DNA from: AP-15 sp963774345 | GTDB taxonomy: Bacteria; Pseudomonadota; Alphaproteobacteria; ATCC43930; CGMCC-115725 | Assembly (NCBI GenBank): GCA_963774345.1 | Contig: CAVZFB010000026.1 | Location: forward strand, 1-64,000 | DNA length: 64,000 nucleotides | Reading direction: 5' to 3' | Shown here: one piece after another, positions 28,570 to 37,838 of the stretch | Numbering within the stretch: position 1 is the first letter of the stretch | Layout: each line of letters opens with the position of its first letter | The notes under the pieces: model-generated | What the model saw: only the letters and a program-made list of their open reading frames with translations | Databases searched by the model: none | Told to the model about the DNA's origin: nothing | Position numbers and translations under genes: made by a program

Positions 28570-29859
28570 GTGTCGACCTTTGATTTCGGCGCTGGGCTGC
28601 TGGTCTTTGCCGCCGTGGTCGGCGTGGTCAACGACCGCACGCTGCGCCTGCCGCGCCCGGTGGCGCTGCTGCTCGCTTCTTTGGCGATCTCGGCATCGAT
28701 CATCGGGACCGCCGCGATCTTCGGCTACACCGAAATGCGCGAGTACTTGCGCGTTCGGATCATCCACGCGCACCTGCCCCAGATCCTGCTCGATGGCTTT
28801 CTCGCCCTGCTGCTATTCGCTGGCAGCCTGCGTGTCGACGCACGGGACTTGCGGCGACGAGCCTGGCCCGTGTTCGTGCTTGCGACATTAGGCGTCGTGC
28901 TGTCCACGGGAATGTTCGGGGCCGGTATCTGGGCCGCGCTCTGGCTGGTCGGCATTCCGGTCCCGCCGGGTTGGTGCCTGGCGATCGGCGCGGTTCTGGC
29001 CCCGACCGACGCCGTCGCGGTCGAGGGCCTGCTGTCGCGCGTCAGGCTGCCGCCGGGGCTGCGCGAGATCATCGCCGGCGAAAGCCTATTCAATGACGGC
29101 GCCGCTGTCGTGCTGTTCGGCGCCGCTGTGGCTTTGGCCGCCGGACGGACGGACGTAGTGGGCCGGCTGGCCGTCGCGATCCTGGTCGAGTGCACCGGCG
29201 GCGTCGCGCTTGGCGCGACGGCGGGCTACCTGACCTTTCGCGCCATTCGGTTCACCCGGGACGACTTCCTCAGGCTAACGATCTCGCTCGCCCTTGTGCT
29301 GTTGACCTACCGTGGAGCCGTCGTATTGGGGATATCCGGTCCGGTCGCGGTCGTCACGGCCGGGCTGGTCTTCAACTACACGCTTGCCCGGGCGCCGCCG
29401 GAAGAGCACTCGCGCGCGAGTTCTTCCGGGTTCTGGTCGCTGATTGACGACCTGCTGAATACGCTGCTCTATCTGTTTGTCGGCTTCGAACTGCTTGCAA
29501 TCGGTCTGAGCTGGCGGGCGCTATCGGCGATCCTTGTCGCCGTGCCGCTGGCCCTTCTTGCCCGTTTGGCGAGCGTCGGGGCGCCGATGCTGGTGCTTCG
29601 CCTGCGCGTGCCAACCCCTCCCAAGCCCCCCCCGCACTCGAATTCAGCTCGCACGGCGCTATCGCGCGCCGAGCGGCGGTCGCTGACGTCGCATCCGTAT
29701 CGGGCTCGCGGGCACACGCTGCCATCGCCGACCGACCGGCAGTGTGGGTGTCGGAATCTTTTACACCGCCGAAGCGGGGACCTTACCCGGCGCGGCGACG
29801 CCTCACACCAGCCAATCCTCCGGGGTTCCCGTCCCCGACGTGCCGAAAGTGACGATTAG
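28570..29859 (+). CDS. NhaP-type cation:proton antiporter with altered C-terminus
   Basis: The protein has about ten membrane helices and the CPA1 motifs LLFAGSLRVDARDLRR, AVLAPTDAVAV and GESLFNDGAAVVLFGAAVA (the Asn-Asp pair of the ion site). It starts at GTG 28570, 28 bases after the hydroxylase gene, and is probably in the same operon. From about residue 350 the sequence leaves the family: the last membrane helices, which normally carry a GLRGG motif, are missing. The tail is Arg/Pro/Ser-rich. The gene is therefore likely truncated and non-functional. Confidence 0.75.
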   Translation: MSTFDFGAGLLVFAAVVGVVNDRTLRLPRPVALLLASLAISASIIGTAAIFGYTEMREYLRVRIIHAHLPQILLDGFLALLLFAGSLRVDARDLRRRAWPVFVLATLGVVLSTGMFGAGIWAALWLVGIPVPPGWCLAIGAVLAPTDAVAVEGLLSRVRLPPGLREIIAGESLFNDGAAVVLFGAAVALAAGRTDVVGRLAVAILVECTGGVALGATAGYLTFRAIRFTRDDFLRLTISLALVLLTYRGAVVLGISGPVAVVTAGLVFNYTLARAPPEEHSRASSSGFWSLIDDLLNTLLYLFVGFELLAIGLSWRALSAILVAVPLALLARLASVGAPMLVLRLRVPTPPKPPPHSNSARTALSRAERRSLTSHPYRARGHTLPSPTDRQCGCRNLLHRRSGDLTRRGDASHQPILRGSRPRRAESDD

Positions 29860-29890
29860 AGAGTCCAGGATTTTCAATGCCTTAACCTAG
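29750..29890 (+). repeat. Dispersed repeat, inverted pair, left copy
   Basis: This segment contains GGGGTTCCCGTCCCCGA followed by GTGCCGAAAGTGACG and TTTTCAATGCC. A similar sequence lies in the opposite orientation at 30206-30362, 5' of the second PEP-CTERM gene. The copies flank a 315-bp stretch without a gene. Confidence 0.6.
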
Positions 29891-30205
29891 GGATGGTTGG
29901 CACAACCATTTGAAAAACCAGAAAATTCAGCTTTGGCTTTTCGTTTCGCCCTCGTCTGTGGCCATGACCTGGCTCAGACGGGCCGCGGCTCCTTCCTGGG
30001 GTCCAAGTTTGCCACTCTTGACACTTCGCCGACACTTCGCCGGCCGGTCGAGCGCATCTGGACCGCCGAAAGTCCTGGAGAATCCGGCTCTGCGTGTGCT
30101 GACGCATGACAAAATGCGCGTAGTGTTGCGCGTAGTGTAAAGAGTCACCTCCGACGGATACGCAACGAAAGACTAAAGCTGAAATCCGTGTCTTTTCAAT
30201 GAGTT

Positions 30206-30362
30206 ATGTCCCATGAGCCGAAGGCTAGGCCATTGAAAACATTCAGAATCCTTGGCGTCACTTTCAGCACATTGGGGACGGGAACCCCGAACAGCATGCG
30301 CGCGCCGGTTGCTGGTGCCGGCGCCCCGCGCCCAAGGAAGATGTCGGGATTCTTTACACTCC
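30206..30362 (-). repeat. Dispersed repeat, inverted pair, right copy
   Basis: On the minus strand this reads GGGGTTCCCGTCCCCAA, GTGCTGAAAGTGACG and TTTTCAATGGCC, parallel to 29750-29890 on the plus strand. Both are preceded by a GAATCTTTTACAC- or GAATCCCGACA-like block. The origin of the repeat is not clear. Confidence 0.6.
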
Positions 30363-30503
30363 TTGAGGACGAGCCAGCGCTATATGATTGATTCTGTTTA
30401 ACTTCCATCCACGGCACAAAAATTGCTTTCCTGAACGGCGCGTCCGGCGAATTGTCTCGCGCGAATTCGCAGCTTGGCTTCCGGATGGACAGGGAACAAA
30501 CAG

Positions 30504-31151
30504 ATGAAGATCGTATTCGCCGTAATGATCGCAGCGCTGGCAATGGCTATGCCGGCATCTGCCGGTCCGATAACCATCGAGTTCACCAGTGCGGGTGTCC
30601 CCCCCGGTGATAACGGTGGCCTGTCGTTCATCACCGTGATTTCATCCACCATTGCGTCCGGTGCCGATCTCGCCATCAGCACGATGATCGTCTCGGGAGA
30701 CGGAGGGTTCGACGGGACCTATGCCGTGACTGGAGCGGTGGCCGGTTTTGGAGCCCTGAGTTTCGACACGTCCACCAACTTCGTCCAAATCGTCGGTGGC
30801 GTTGCTAGCCTTCTTGTCGCCGATGGTACGACACTTTTGACGGGAACAGGACCGTTTAGCAACATCTCGGTCACAGCACCCGCTTGCGTGGCGATACCCT
30901 CACATCTATGCCCAACCGTATCCTTCGACGCACCGGATATAAAGGATCCCGCGCTACTCAGCGCCCTCGGGATTTCCGGGAACCTGTGGCACCTTTCCTC
31001 ATTCGATACTGCGGAAGGCACCGGCAACGGATTCCCACAATCTTCTGCGGATGTTCTGGACACGCATATCCCCGAGCCGGCCTCCATGGCCCTTCTCAGC
31101 ACGGCGTTGATCGGGTTCGGCTTGATCCGGCGCCGCCGCAAGATCGTGTAA
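30504..31151 (+). CDS. PEP-CTERM sorting domain protein
   Basis: The 215-residue protein has a short signal peptide (cleavage after PASAG), a Gly/Ser/Thr-rich body with two cysteines, and a C-terminal IPEP, hydrophobic helix and IRRRRK cluster. This is the second PEP-CTERM protein in the window, and its length equals the first. The bodies are not obviously similar. A strong terminator follows it. Confidence 0.88.
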   Translation: MKIVFAVMIAALAMAMPASAGPITIEFTSAGVPPGDNGGLSFITVISSTIASGADLAISTMIVSGDGGFDGTYAVTGAVAGFGALSFDTSTNFVQIVGGVASLLVADGTTLLTGTGPFSNISVTAPACVAIPSHLCPTVSFDAPDIKDPALLSALGISGNLWHLSSFDTAEGTGNGFPQSSADVLDTHIPEPASMALLSTALIGFGLIRRRRKIV

Positions 31152-31177
31152 AGCATCCCGACAGCAACCATCATCAG

Positions 31178-31203
31178 CGGCGCTTTCGGGCGCCGTTCTT
31201 TTT
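31178..31203 (+). terminator. Rho-independent terminator after the PEP-CTERM gene
   Basis: A 6-bp stem (CGGCGC / GCGCCG) with a 6-base loop is followed by TTCTTTTT, 27 bases past the stop codon of the PEP-CTERM gene. Confidence 0.75.
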
Positions 31204-31732
31204 GGCTGCGCCGTGCCGCTGGCCGTGGCCGCCGGGCGGTCCAGCCAAGCCGAAACGCCTGAAGATCGGTTATCCATCGTCGACCGCGGGCCCGGCCCTG
31301 CGGAACAATCACTTAGCTCACGCAGAAATCTGGTGAGAGTTTCCGCTTTCCACCCCGAGCCGACCTTCTGGCCCAGGTACCAAGCGTCAGATTTTATCCA
31401 CTCTCATGTCCGCCTTTCCAAGTAGCAGGCAGGTAAATTTGTGGCTTTCTCTTGAAGCGCTCGTTTCAGGCTCTTCCGGGCACGGCAGGGGGTGCAGTCG
31501 TCGAAAGCGACGGTTGATCATACTCTGATGCGCGGGTCGGAACCGCATGACCGTTGATGCGTCGCGGAGCTGCCTCGGTCTAGCAACCTGCATTGGATCG
31601 GCGATCCGGCAGATAGTGGATGCGAGGGTTCTCCTGACCGCGACCGCGCCCCCAGCGCTTGCCCGGAAGGATCGTGTCGGTATGGTTCGCTGGCGCCTCC
31701 TGCTGTCGCTGGCGATCATGCGGCTTCTCCGA
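31204..31732. other. Gene-free stretch at the island A border
   Basis: No supported gene. Part of this stretch may be the eroded 3' end of the IS110 remnant that follows. Confidence 0.4.
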
Positions 31733-31885
31733 TCAGTCTGCCGGCGTCATCACCTGGCGAGCGATGGCCCAGACGAAGCCCGACAGTTCGCGGGCGATCG
31801 CGGTGGTGACGATGTTCGCCGGCTTGCCGGTGCGGGCGAGCCGGCGATAGCGCGCACACAACCGCACTTGTCCCTTTCCAGGCGA
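31733..31885 (-). pseudogene. IS110-family transposase C-terminal remnant
   Basis: On the minus strand a 50-residue segment includes LARTGKPANIVTTAIARELS and GFVWAIARQVMTPA, the typical end of IS110/IS116/IS902 transposases. It is fused in sequence to the end of the integrase relic, in another frame. The insertion or recombination of this element cut off the integrase 3' end. Confidence 0.65.
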
Positions 31886-32680
31886 TGTCGCGGATCGGCT
31901 TGAGCCCCATAGCCGCCGGCGAGTGCCGTCATCGCCTGATCGGCCGCCGTCTCGCGCGAAAACTCGTCGCAATAGCGCTGGACCTCTGAGAGGGTCTTGT
32001 GGCCGGTGATCGCCATGATCTGATGCGCCGTCATCCCGAGGGCGACCAGCCGCCGGCAGATCGCCTTGCGCAGACCGTGCAAGACGCACTCATCGGGGAG
32101 CCCGGCCTCGCGGCACCAGTCGCGGAACAGCTTACCAACGTGGCCGGTGCAGACTGACCCGCCTTGCTCGCCGAGAATGAATGTCGGCGCGATGTCCGGC
32201 CCCGACGCGTCGAGCACCCGCTTGAGTTCCGGGTGGATCGGGATGGTGACGACCGCCCTGGTCTTGTGCTGTCGGATGACGAGCTTGCCGTCCTTGATGT
32301 TGTGCTGCCCCATCTCCACCAGATCGCCGCGCCGCTGCCCGGTGAACAGCGCCAGGGTGAATAGCCGCCGCGCCGGGGTGCCGATCGGATGCCGCGCCTC
32401 GTATTGCGCGATTTGCGCCTCGGTCCAGGTGTGGTGCCCGTCGCTGGCGGGGATCTTGATTGCGAGCCCGTCGCATGGGTTGGGGCCTGGGAATTGGTCC
32501 GTTGAGATCGCGTGAGCGAACATCGCGCGAATGCCGTTCAACCATTTTTTGCCGGTGCCGGGCGGCATGGAGTTGGTCACTTCCCTGATCGCTGCGGTTG
32601 TTACCTTCGAGAGCGGAAGATCATGAGAACGTCCGAACACAGCCAGCACATGGCGACGCGGGCCAGCGGTCGCCGCCGCG
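31886..32680 (-). pseudogene. Tyrosine recombinase (phage-type integrase), truncated at both ends
   Basis: The frame contains the catalytic domain of a phage-type integrase: Arg in LFTGQRRGDLVEM, His-x-x-Arg in LHGLRKAICRRL, His in ITGHKTLSEV and Tyr in VQRYCDEF. A core-binding part with IREVTNSMPPGTGKKWLNG is also present. The N-terminal arm-binding domain is missing upstream of about 32680, and the C-terminus ends in IS110 sequence. The catalytic residues are all there, but the protein is probably not made in active form. Confidence 0.7.
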
Positions 32681-32749
32681 AGCGCTTTCCACTCTGCCGA
32701 GCGCTGAGAGCCTCGATCGCAGCACCGACCGTGCCGACCGCGATCCGCG

Positions 32750-32957
32750 ACGTCTTCACCGCCGCCGGCTTGGGTGCGATCGGCGGCTCGTCGTGTCGAA
32801 GATCCTCAACCATGCCGAACCAGGCGTAACAGCAGTCTATGACCGGCACTCCTACGACCGCGAGAAGCGGGTGGCGCTCGACGCCTGGGGCGCGCGGATC
32901 GAAGCGATCATCGCGCGCATGGCGAGCGCAATATCCTGCGGATTCGCGCTTAGGTGA
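32750..32957 (+). pseudogene. C-terminal fragment of a second tyrosine recombinase
   Basis: On the plus strand the sequence VVSKILNHAEPGVTAVYDRH, then SYDREKRVALDAWGARIEA, matches the end of phage-type integrases including the catalytic Tyr (in AVYDRH). It faces the first integrase relic tail-outward. Only about 60 residues remain. Confidence 0.65.
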
Positions 32958-32967
32958 CGGTCACACA

Positions 32968-33785
32968 ATGGGCTTCCCAATGGGCGAAGGCCAGCCGCCG
33001 CTCATACCCCCGCCGCCGGGCGCGGCGAACACGCCGTCGATTCCGGATTGGGTACCGCCAGTCGACTACCTGAACAATTTGGGGGGCATGGTCGGCGAGC
33101 CGATCGAGTTCAGCGAGCGCGATATCCGGCTCATCCAATGCTCGTTACCCCCTGGGACCGATCCGACGCGGATCGAGTTGTTGCCGTCGCTGCTCCGGGA
33201 ATGGGCGCGAGTGGACCTGCGCTGCCATTTCGCGAGAACGCCGCGTCCCGTGTTGGCTCGGCGGCGGATGCGCATGAAAAAGGTCGCGAAGCAAGCGGCC
33301 GCGTTGATCCAGGCGCTCGACGAGCTTGAAGGACTTGATCGCTGGTCATTGGTCGAGCGGCTCGGGATAGCAGAAGGCCTCGGCCTTCTGTCGGCGTGTC
33401 GCAATGAACAAAACAGGCGCCGGGTTGACGAATGGCGCAGTCTGACGGCTACGATCGCTGCTGTTGCCGCAGATACCAACAGACGAAGCCCGGTAGAGGG
33501 CAGCCTCGAAACGATGTCGCTCACCTAGTGCTACGGGACCTTGCGGCTCTGTTCGAGTACGTCTCCGGCCTGCGCGCCAGCCGGGTCTTCGATCCGCTTA
33601 CCCGCGAGGAGAGCGGACACTTCCTGAATCTCGCAAGAGCGGTGTGGCCGGTGGTCTTCGGCAACGGCGATTTTGGCTTGGCGTCGCAGCTTAGGGAATG
33701 GGCTGACGACGGCAGCAAGACGTCTTTGCTCATCAGCGGTATCGCGCTACGGCGCCCCGAATGGGGGGTTATTTCGGCGCCTTAG
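32968..33785 (+). pseudogene. Island hypothetical protein, one frameshift
   Basis: From ATG 32968 the protein has a Pro-rich start (PPLIPPPPGAANTPSIPDWV), then IEFSERDIRLIQCSLPPGTD and a helical middle. The frame shifts near 33478 and continues as NDVAHLVLRDLAALFEYVSG and TREESGHFLNLARAVWPVV to the stop at 33785. The joined length is about 272 residues. The type is known from rhizobial genomic islands but has no function assigned. Confidence 0.5.
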
Positions 33786-33860
33786 CACAATAACGGTCCA
33801 TGAGCACGATGCGTTCGGCGCGCCCATGTGCGGTGCGGCCTGCATCGTAGTGAGACGCAC

Positions 33861-34130
33861 ATGGATGCCGAGACAAGACCGATTTCTAACCGTCATGCTC
33901 GCCGCGCGGTCGCTGCAATCGCCCGACACCTCGACGACCCGAGGGCTGCGCCGCCGGCGATAGCCGATCGAATCATCCGCGAGGCCGAGTGTGACCATAT
34001 TACCGGCCTGAGCCGCTCGACCCGTTGGCGTTTAGAGCGAAAGGGCCAGTTCCCAAAGCGCCGGCAGCTATCGCCCGGATGCTCGGGTTGGCTCGCGTCC
34101 GAGATCGCAGCCTGGATCTCGGCACGGTGA
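33861..34130 (+). CDS. AlpA-like regulator/excisionase
   Basis: The 89-residue protein has a basic N-terminal part and a C-terminal AlpA-type winged helix: GLSRSTRWRLERKGQFPKRR then SGWLASEIAAWISAR. AlpA proteins act as excisionases or activators of island genes. I chose the ATG at 33861 over 33828 on composition. It lies 3 bases before the next gene, giving an operon AlpA, primase partner, primase. Confidence 0.75.
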   Translation: MDAETRPISNRHARRAVAAIARHLDDPRAAPPAIADRIIREAECDHITGLSRSTRWRLERKGQFPKRRQLSPGCSGWLASEIAAWISAR

Positions 34131-34133
34131 ATC

Positions 34134-34580
34134 ATGTCAAGACAGATCACCGCTGGCGCCCCTGCCCATGCAACCAAGGCCAATGACAACATCACTCAGG
34201 CGCGGTTCAGCTCAAGCGCCGCGGGCGAGCAAGCGGCGGCTGCGCGCACTACGCGACGACGTGCTCGACCCCGCCCGGTTGACTTCTGCCTTGTGAACCG
34301 AGTGGCTCTTGTCGCGCTGCTGGGATTGTTGGAGCGATGGCTGCCCGGTGGTCGCACCGAGGGCGCGGAGTACGTCGCCCTCAATCCGAGGCGCTCCGAC
34401 CAACATTTAGGGTCATTCCGCGTCAACCTGCGCACCGGCCGATGGGCCGATTTCGCGGTTACAGGCGTGCGCGGCGGTGACCCGGTGTCGCTAGCCGCCT
34501 ATCTGGCCGGCATCGGGCAGCTGGAAGCGGCCGAGCGCTTGGCGGAGATGCTCGGCATCGAGGCCCGCCATGGCCGATGA
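34134..34580 (+). CDS. Primase-associated island protein
   Basis: The 148-residue protein has a low-complexity N-terminal half and a conserved C-terminal half: LERWLPGGRTEGAEYVALNP, then DQHLGSFRVNLRTGRWADFA and GIGQLEAAERLAEMLGIEA. The same C-terminal domain occurs in island B at 61161-61808, where it is fused to a winged helix. It resembles the N-terminal part of phage primase-helicases (without zinc ligands). Its stop overlaps the start of the primase gene by 11 bases, so it probably forms part of the primase. Confidence 0.6.
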   Translation: MSRQITAGAPAHATKANDNITQARFSSSAAGEQAAAARTTRRRARPRPVDFCLVNRVALVALLGLLERWLPGGRTEGAEYVALNPRRSDQHLGSFRVNLRTGRWADFAVTGVRGGDPVSLAAYLAGIGQLEAAERLAEMLGIEARHGR

Positions 34581-36942
34581 CGCGATGTTCGCCCCCCTTA
34601 CGCCCGGCGACCGGCCGGTAGCCGCGGCTGCGCCCGTTGGCAGGCGGAAGACTCACGAATGGATCCCTATCCCCGTTCCCGACGGCGTCGCGCTACCCAA
34701 TGGGGGGAAGCAGGGGGTCGCCTATCCGATGCACTCTCTTGGTAAGCCCACCGCCTGCCACTGGTTCCACAACGAGGCGGGGCAGGTGGTTTGCGGCGAA
34801 TGTCGCTTTGAGCTCGATCGGCCGGCGGACGCAAACGGCACTGTGGACGCAAACGCTGCTCAGTCGGACGCAGGCGCTCCTGTCCTTAACGCATTGATAA
34901 ACTTGATGGCGGACGCAGCGGACGCAGCGGACGCAAAATTACCCAGCTTTTTGGGCGCAGGAAAGAAACAAAAGACCTACCGGCCGCTCGTCTACGCCCG
35001 TCGCCGGGATAACGACCAGATCCGCTCCTGGCGCTGGCAGAGGCCACCAAGGCCTTATCCGCTCTTTAATCTGCCGCGCCTCATGGCAGAGCGCGATGAG
35101 CCCGTGCTCATCACCGAAGGTGCGCGGAAGGCCGTGGCCGCCGCCAAGCTGTTCCGTGATTTCGTGCCCACTGCAATGCTCTTCGGAGCGGAAGCCCCCG
35201 CTAAGTCGGACTGCTCGCCGCTTGCGGGCCGCGAGGTCGTGATTTGGCCGGATCACGATGCTGCCGGGCGGGACTTCGCCCGAGAAGTCACGGCCCTCCT
35301 CATGAAGGCCGGGGCCGTCTCCGTGCGGGTTGTCACTGTACCCGCAGAATTCCCGCCAAAATGGGATCTCTGCGATCCACTGCCCGATGGCGTCACCGTT
35401 GATGACTTGCGCGCGCTGCTTGAAGCCGCGGAGCCCGTCGCGCTGATGTCCGGTCCGGCGTCTGAGGGCCGTGCGATTGCTGAATCCGGTCAAGATCTGG
35501 TGGGCAATGTTCTCGAGGACGACGAAATAACCCGGCTGGCCGCACTCTCCGTCCTCGCCTATGAGCGAGAGCGCGAAGCGGCGGCACAACGGCTCTCTTG
35601 CCGCGTAAGCGTCCTCGATAAGCTCGTTGCAGAGGCCAGAGGGGGGGTCGACGATACCTTCGCTGGCCACGCGCTCAATCTCCCCGAGCCCACGCCGTGG
35701 CCAGAGCCGGTCGATGGCGCGACGCTGCTCGACGGCATCGTAAATGCGACACGTCGCTATATGGTTCTCGACGCCGGCGCGGCCGACACGCTCGCCCTGT
35801 GGGCGGTTGGAACGCATGCCTACAACGCGTTCATGATTTTTCCACGACTCGGGATCACCTCTCCGACAAAGCGATGCGGAAAAACCACACTGCTCGACAT
35901 CCTGGCCGCGATCACCCTTCGTCCATTGCTGGCATCTAACATTTCGACGGCCGCTGTCTTCCGAACGGTCGAAGTTGCTCATCCGACACTGCTCGTTGAT
36001 GAGGCCGACCGGTTTTTAAAGAACTCAGACGAGTTGATCGGCGTGCTCAATGCGGGACACCGCCGCGGCGGGCAGGTCATCCGGGTTGTTGAGACGTCTG
36101 AGGGCTATGAGCCCCGAGCTTTCGACTGTTATTCGCCGGCGGCATTGGCCGGCATAGGAAAGCTTCCCGATACGCTGGCTGATCGATCGGTTGAGATCAA
36201 GCTGCGCCGCAAGCGTCGTGAGGAGAGGGTTGAATCACTCCGCCTCGATCGAATGGAAGCTTTCGAGGTGCTTAGTCAACAGGCTGCCCGGTGGACACGC
36301 GACAATCGGATCCGCCTGAGAGAGGCAGACCCGGCCATGCCGGCGGCTCTCTTCAACCGGGTGGCGGACAACTGGCGTCCGCTGATCGCTATTGCCGACG
36401 CGGCAGGCGGCGAGTGGCCGCAGCGCGCCCGGCGCGTGGCCGAGGCTGCGGCCACTCAGGATAAAGACGAGTTGGCGCGGACGATGCTCCTCGCCGACTT
36501 GCGTGACCTCTTCGATCGCGAGCCGAGCGGCATTCTGTTCACAACCAAGGAGATCCTACCGGCTTTGACAAAAATGGAAGACCGCCCTTGGCCGGAGTGG
36601 CGAAAAGAAAAGCCGTTGACCAGCACGCAGCTAGCCGCGCTGTTGAAGCCGTTTGAAGTGTCCCCCGGCACGGTGCGGCGACGAGGCGAGACCAGTAAAG
36701 GATATCGTCGCGCCGATCTCGAGGATGCATTCGCCCGTTATCTCGACGAGGCGTCCGCTTCTAAAGCCGTCACACCGTCACAAGCCACGGATTCCGCGTC
36801 TTTTAACGATGCTGAAGCCGTCACATCCGCGACGAGTGTGACGGCTCGCATCCCCGAAAAATCGAGGATTTCTGCGGGTAGTGACGGTGTGACGGCTCAG
36901 GAACCAGTATCTAGCGATGAAGAGGCCACATGGAAGGCCTGA
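34570..36942 (+). CDS. TOPRIM/DUF3631 primase-helicase
   Basis: The 790-residue protein is a phage-type primase with helicase. An N-terminal zinc site is likely at C-x16-C-x2-C around HWFHNEAGQVVCGECRFEL. A TOPRIM domain follows (LITEGARKAVAAAKLF and VVIWPDHDAAGRDFA). The C-terminal DUF3631 ATPase domain has Walker A SPTKRCGKTTLLD and Walker B TLLVDEADRFLKN. A tail rich in Thr/Ser and Ala joins it to the end. A microsatellite of GCGGACGCA units (34908-34935) encodes an AlaAsp repeat. It would start replication of the island. Part of the tail recurs in a relic at 56381-56645. Confidence 0.85.
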   Translation: MADDAMFAPLTPGDRPVAAAAPVGRRKTHEWIPIPVPDGVALPNGGKQGVAYPMHSLGKPTACHWFHNEAGQVVCGECRFELDRPADANGTVDANAAQSDAGAPVLNALINLMADAADAADAKLPSFLGAGKKQKTYRPLVYARRRDNDQIRSWRWQRPPRPYPLFNLPRLMAERDEPVLITEGARKAVAAAKLFRDFVPTAMLFGAEAPAKSDCSPLAGREVVIWPDHDAAGRDFAREVTALLMKAGAVSVRVVTVPAEFPPKWDLCDPLPDGVTVDDLRALLEAAEPVALMSGPASEGRAIAESGQDLVGNVLEDDEITRLAALSVLAYEREREAAAQRLSCRVSVLDKLVAEARGGVDDTFAGHALNLPEPTPWPEPVDGATLLDGIVNATRRYMVLDAGAADTLALWAVGTHAYNAFMIFPRLGITSPTKRCGKTTLLDILAAITLRPLLASNISTAAVFRTVEVAHPTLLVDEADRFLKNSDELIGVLNAGHRRGGQVIRVVETSEGYEPRAFDCYSPAALAGIGKLPDTLADRSVEIKLRRKRREERVESLRLDRMEAFEVLSQQAARWTRDNRIRLREADPAMPAALFNRVADNWRPLIAIADAAGGEWPQRARRVAEAAATQDKDELARTMLLADLRDLFDREPSGILFTTKEILPALTKMEDRPWPEWRKEKPLTSTQLAALLKPFEVSPGTVRRRGETSKGYRRADLEDAFARYLDEASASKAVTPSQATDSASFNDAEAVTSATSVTARIPEKSRISAGSDGVTAQEPVSSDEEATWKA

Positions 36943-37838
36943 TCCTCCTGAATCGCGCAAGGGAAGCTGGGCTCGCTGTCGCGGCGGAGGGCGACAAGCT
37001 CGTGATCCGCGGGCCGCGGCGGGCCGAGTTGCTGGCGCGCCTCTTGATCGAGCACAAACCTGAGGTGCTGGCCGCGCTCGCGCCGGTCATGCCCCCGCCT
37101 GATCTTCGCGTCGATGGTTTTGACCCCGTCGACGGCTCCGACCCAGCATGGTGGCGCCGTCATTTCAAAATCCGCACTATCCATTGGGCGCTTAGCGGCA
37201 GGCGGAGGAAGGGAGAGGCCGAGCGGCTTGCCTATGGCGAGCTGCTTGACGAATGGCGCAAGTTGCACGGTCCAAGGTGGCCGACTTGGCAATGCGCCGG
37301 TTGTAATGAGCCGATCGGCGGCCTGTCGGCGCTATTGCTCCCTGACGAATACCGCGTCCACTTCGACGCGGAGCGCGAATGCCTCATTCGCTTTGGTCGT
37401 CGCTGGCGCAGCGAAGCGGTTGCCGCCAAAGTGACGCGTCACGATTCCTCTATCGCCGCCCGTATTTCGGTCGCGGGCCCGTTTGATCCCATCCCGACCG
37501 TCGGGATACTAGTGAGGCTTGCCCCGCGCCGTCGTCGTCGGTCGCAGCGTCCCGATGCCGCCAGCGCGTTCACGGTGCACGCGCGGAGATCGCGGGCCAT
37601 GCGTCCGGTGACGCATCTTCACGCGAGCCTCCGCGCGCTCGTCGAGCCAAGCCTCGATCTGCTCGTCGCTCATCGTGTCGAACTCGTCGACGATCTTGTT
37701 GTCGCGCCGCTCGGTGATCCAGCCGAACAGCTTCGCGATGTCCATCAGCGCCGCACGCTTGTCGGCGAGCTTAAATTTTACCTTGCGGACCTCGCGCGCG
37801 TCCCTCGCCGCGGCCGTCGACATAGTCATCGACCGTGA
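36930..37838 (+). CDS. Island zinc-finger protein, 3' end altered by duplication
   Basis: The start overlaps the primase stop by 13 bases. The first 150 residues are natural: LILLNRAREAGLAVAAEGDK and RAELLARLLIEHKPEVLAAL resemble TubC-like docking modules of phage-island proteins, and CAGCNEPIGG could be half of a zinc site. After about residue 170 (VAAKVTRH) the frame runs antisense through the terminase small-subunit relic. The other copy of the duplicated segment gives a stop 26 codons after the same point, so the real protein probably ends near 37515. One indel differs between the copies. Confidence 0.5.
   Translation: MEGLILLNRAREAGLAVAAEGDKLVIRGPRRAELLARLLIEHKPEVLAALAPVMPPPDLRVDGFDPVDGSDPAWWRRHFKIRTIHWALSGRRRKGEAERLAYGELLDEWRKLHGPRWPTWQCAGCNEPIGGLSALLLPDEYRVHFDAERECLIRFGRRWRSEAVAAKVTRHDSSIAARISVAGPFDPIPTVGILVRLAPRRRRRSQRPDAASAFTVHARRSRAMRPVTHLHASLRALVEPSLDLLVAHRVELVDDLVVAPLGDPAEQLRDVHQRRTLVGELKFYLADLARVPRRGRRHSHRP

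Noticed and set aside
36768..36910. Repeated GTCACA/TGTGAC motifs looking like binding sites
   Set aside because: They encode Val-Thr codons in the primase tail, and the relic at 56381-56645 shows the same codons.
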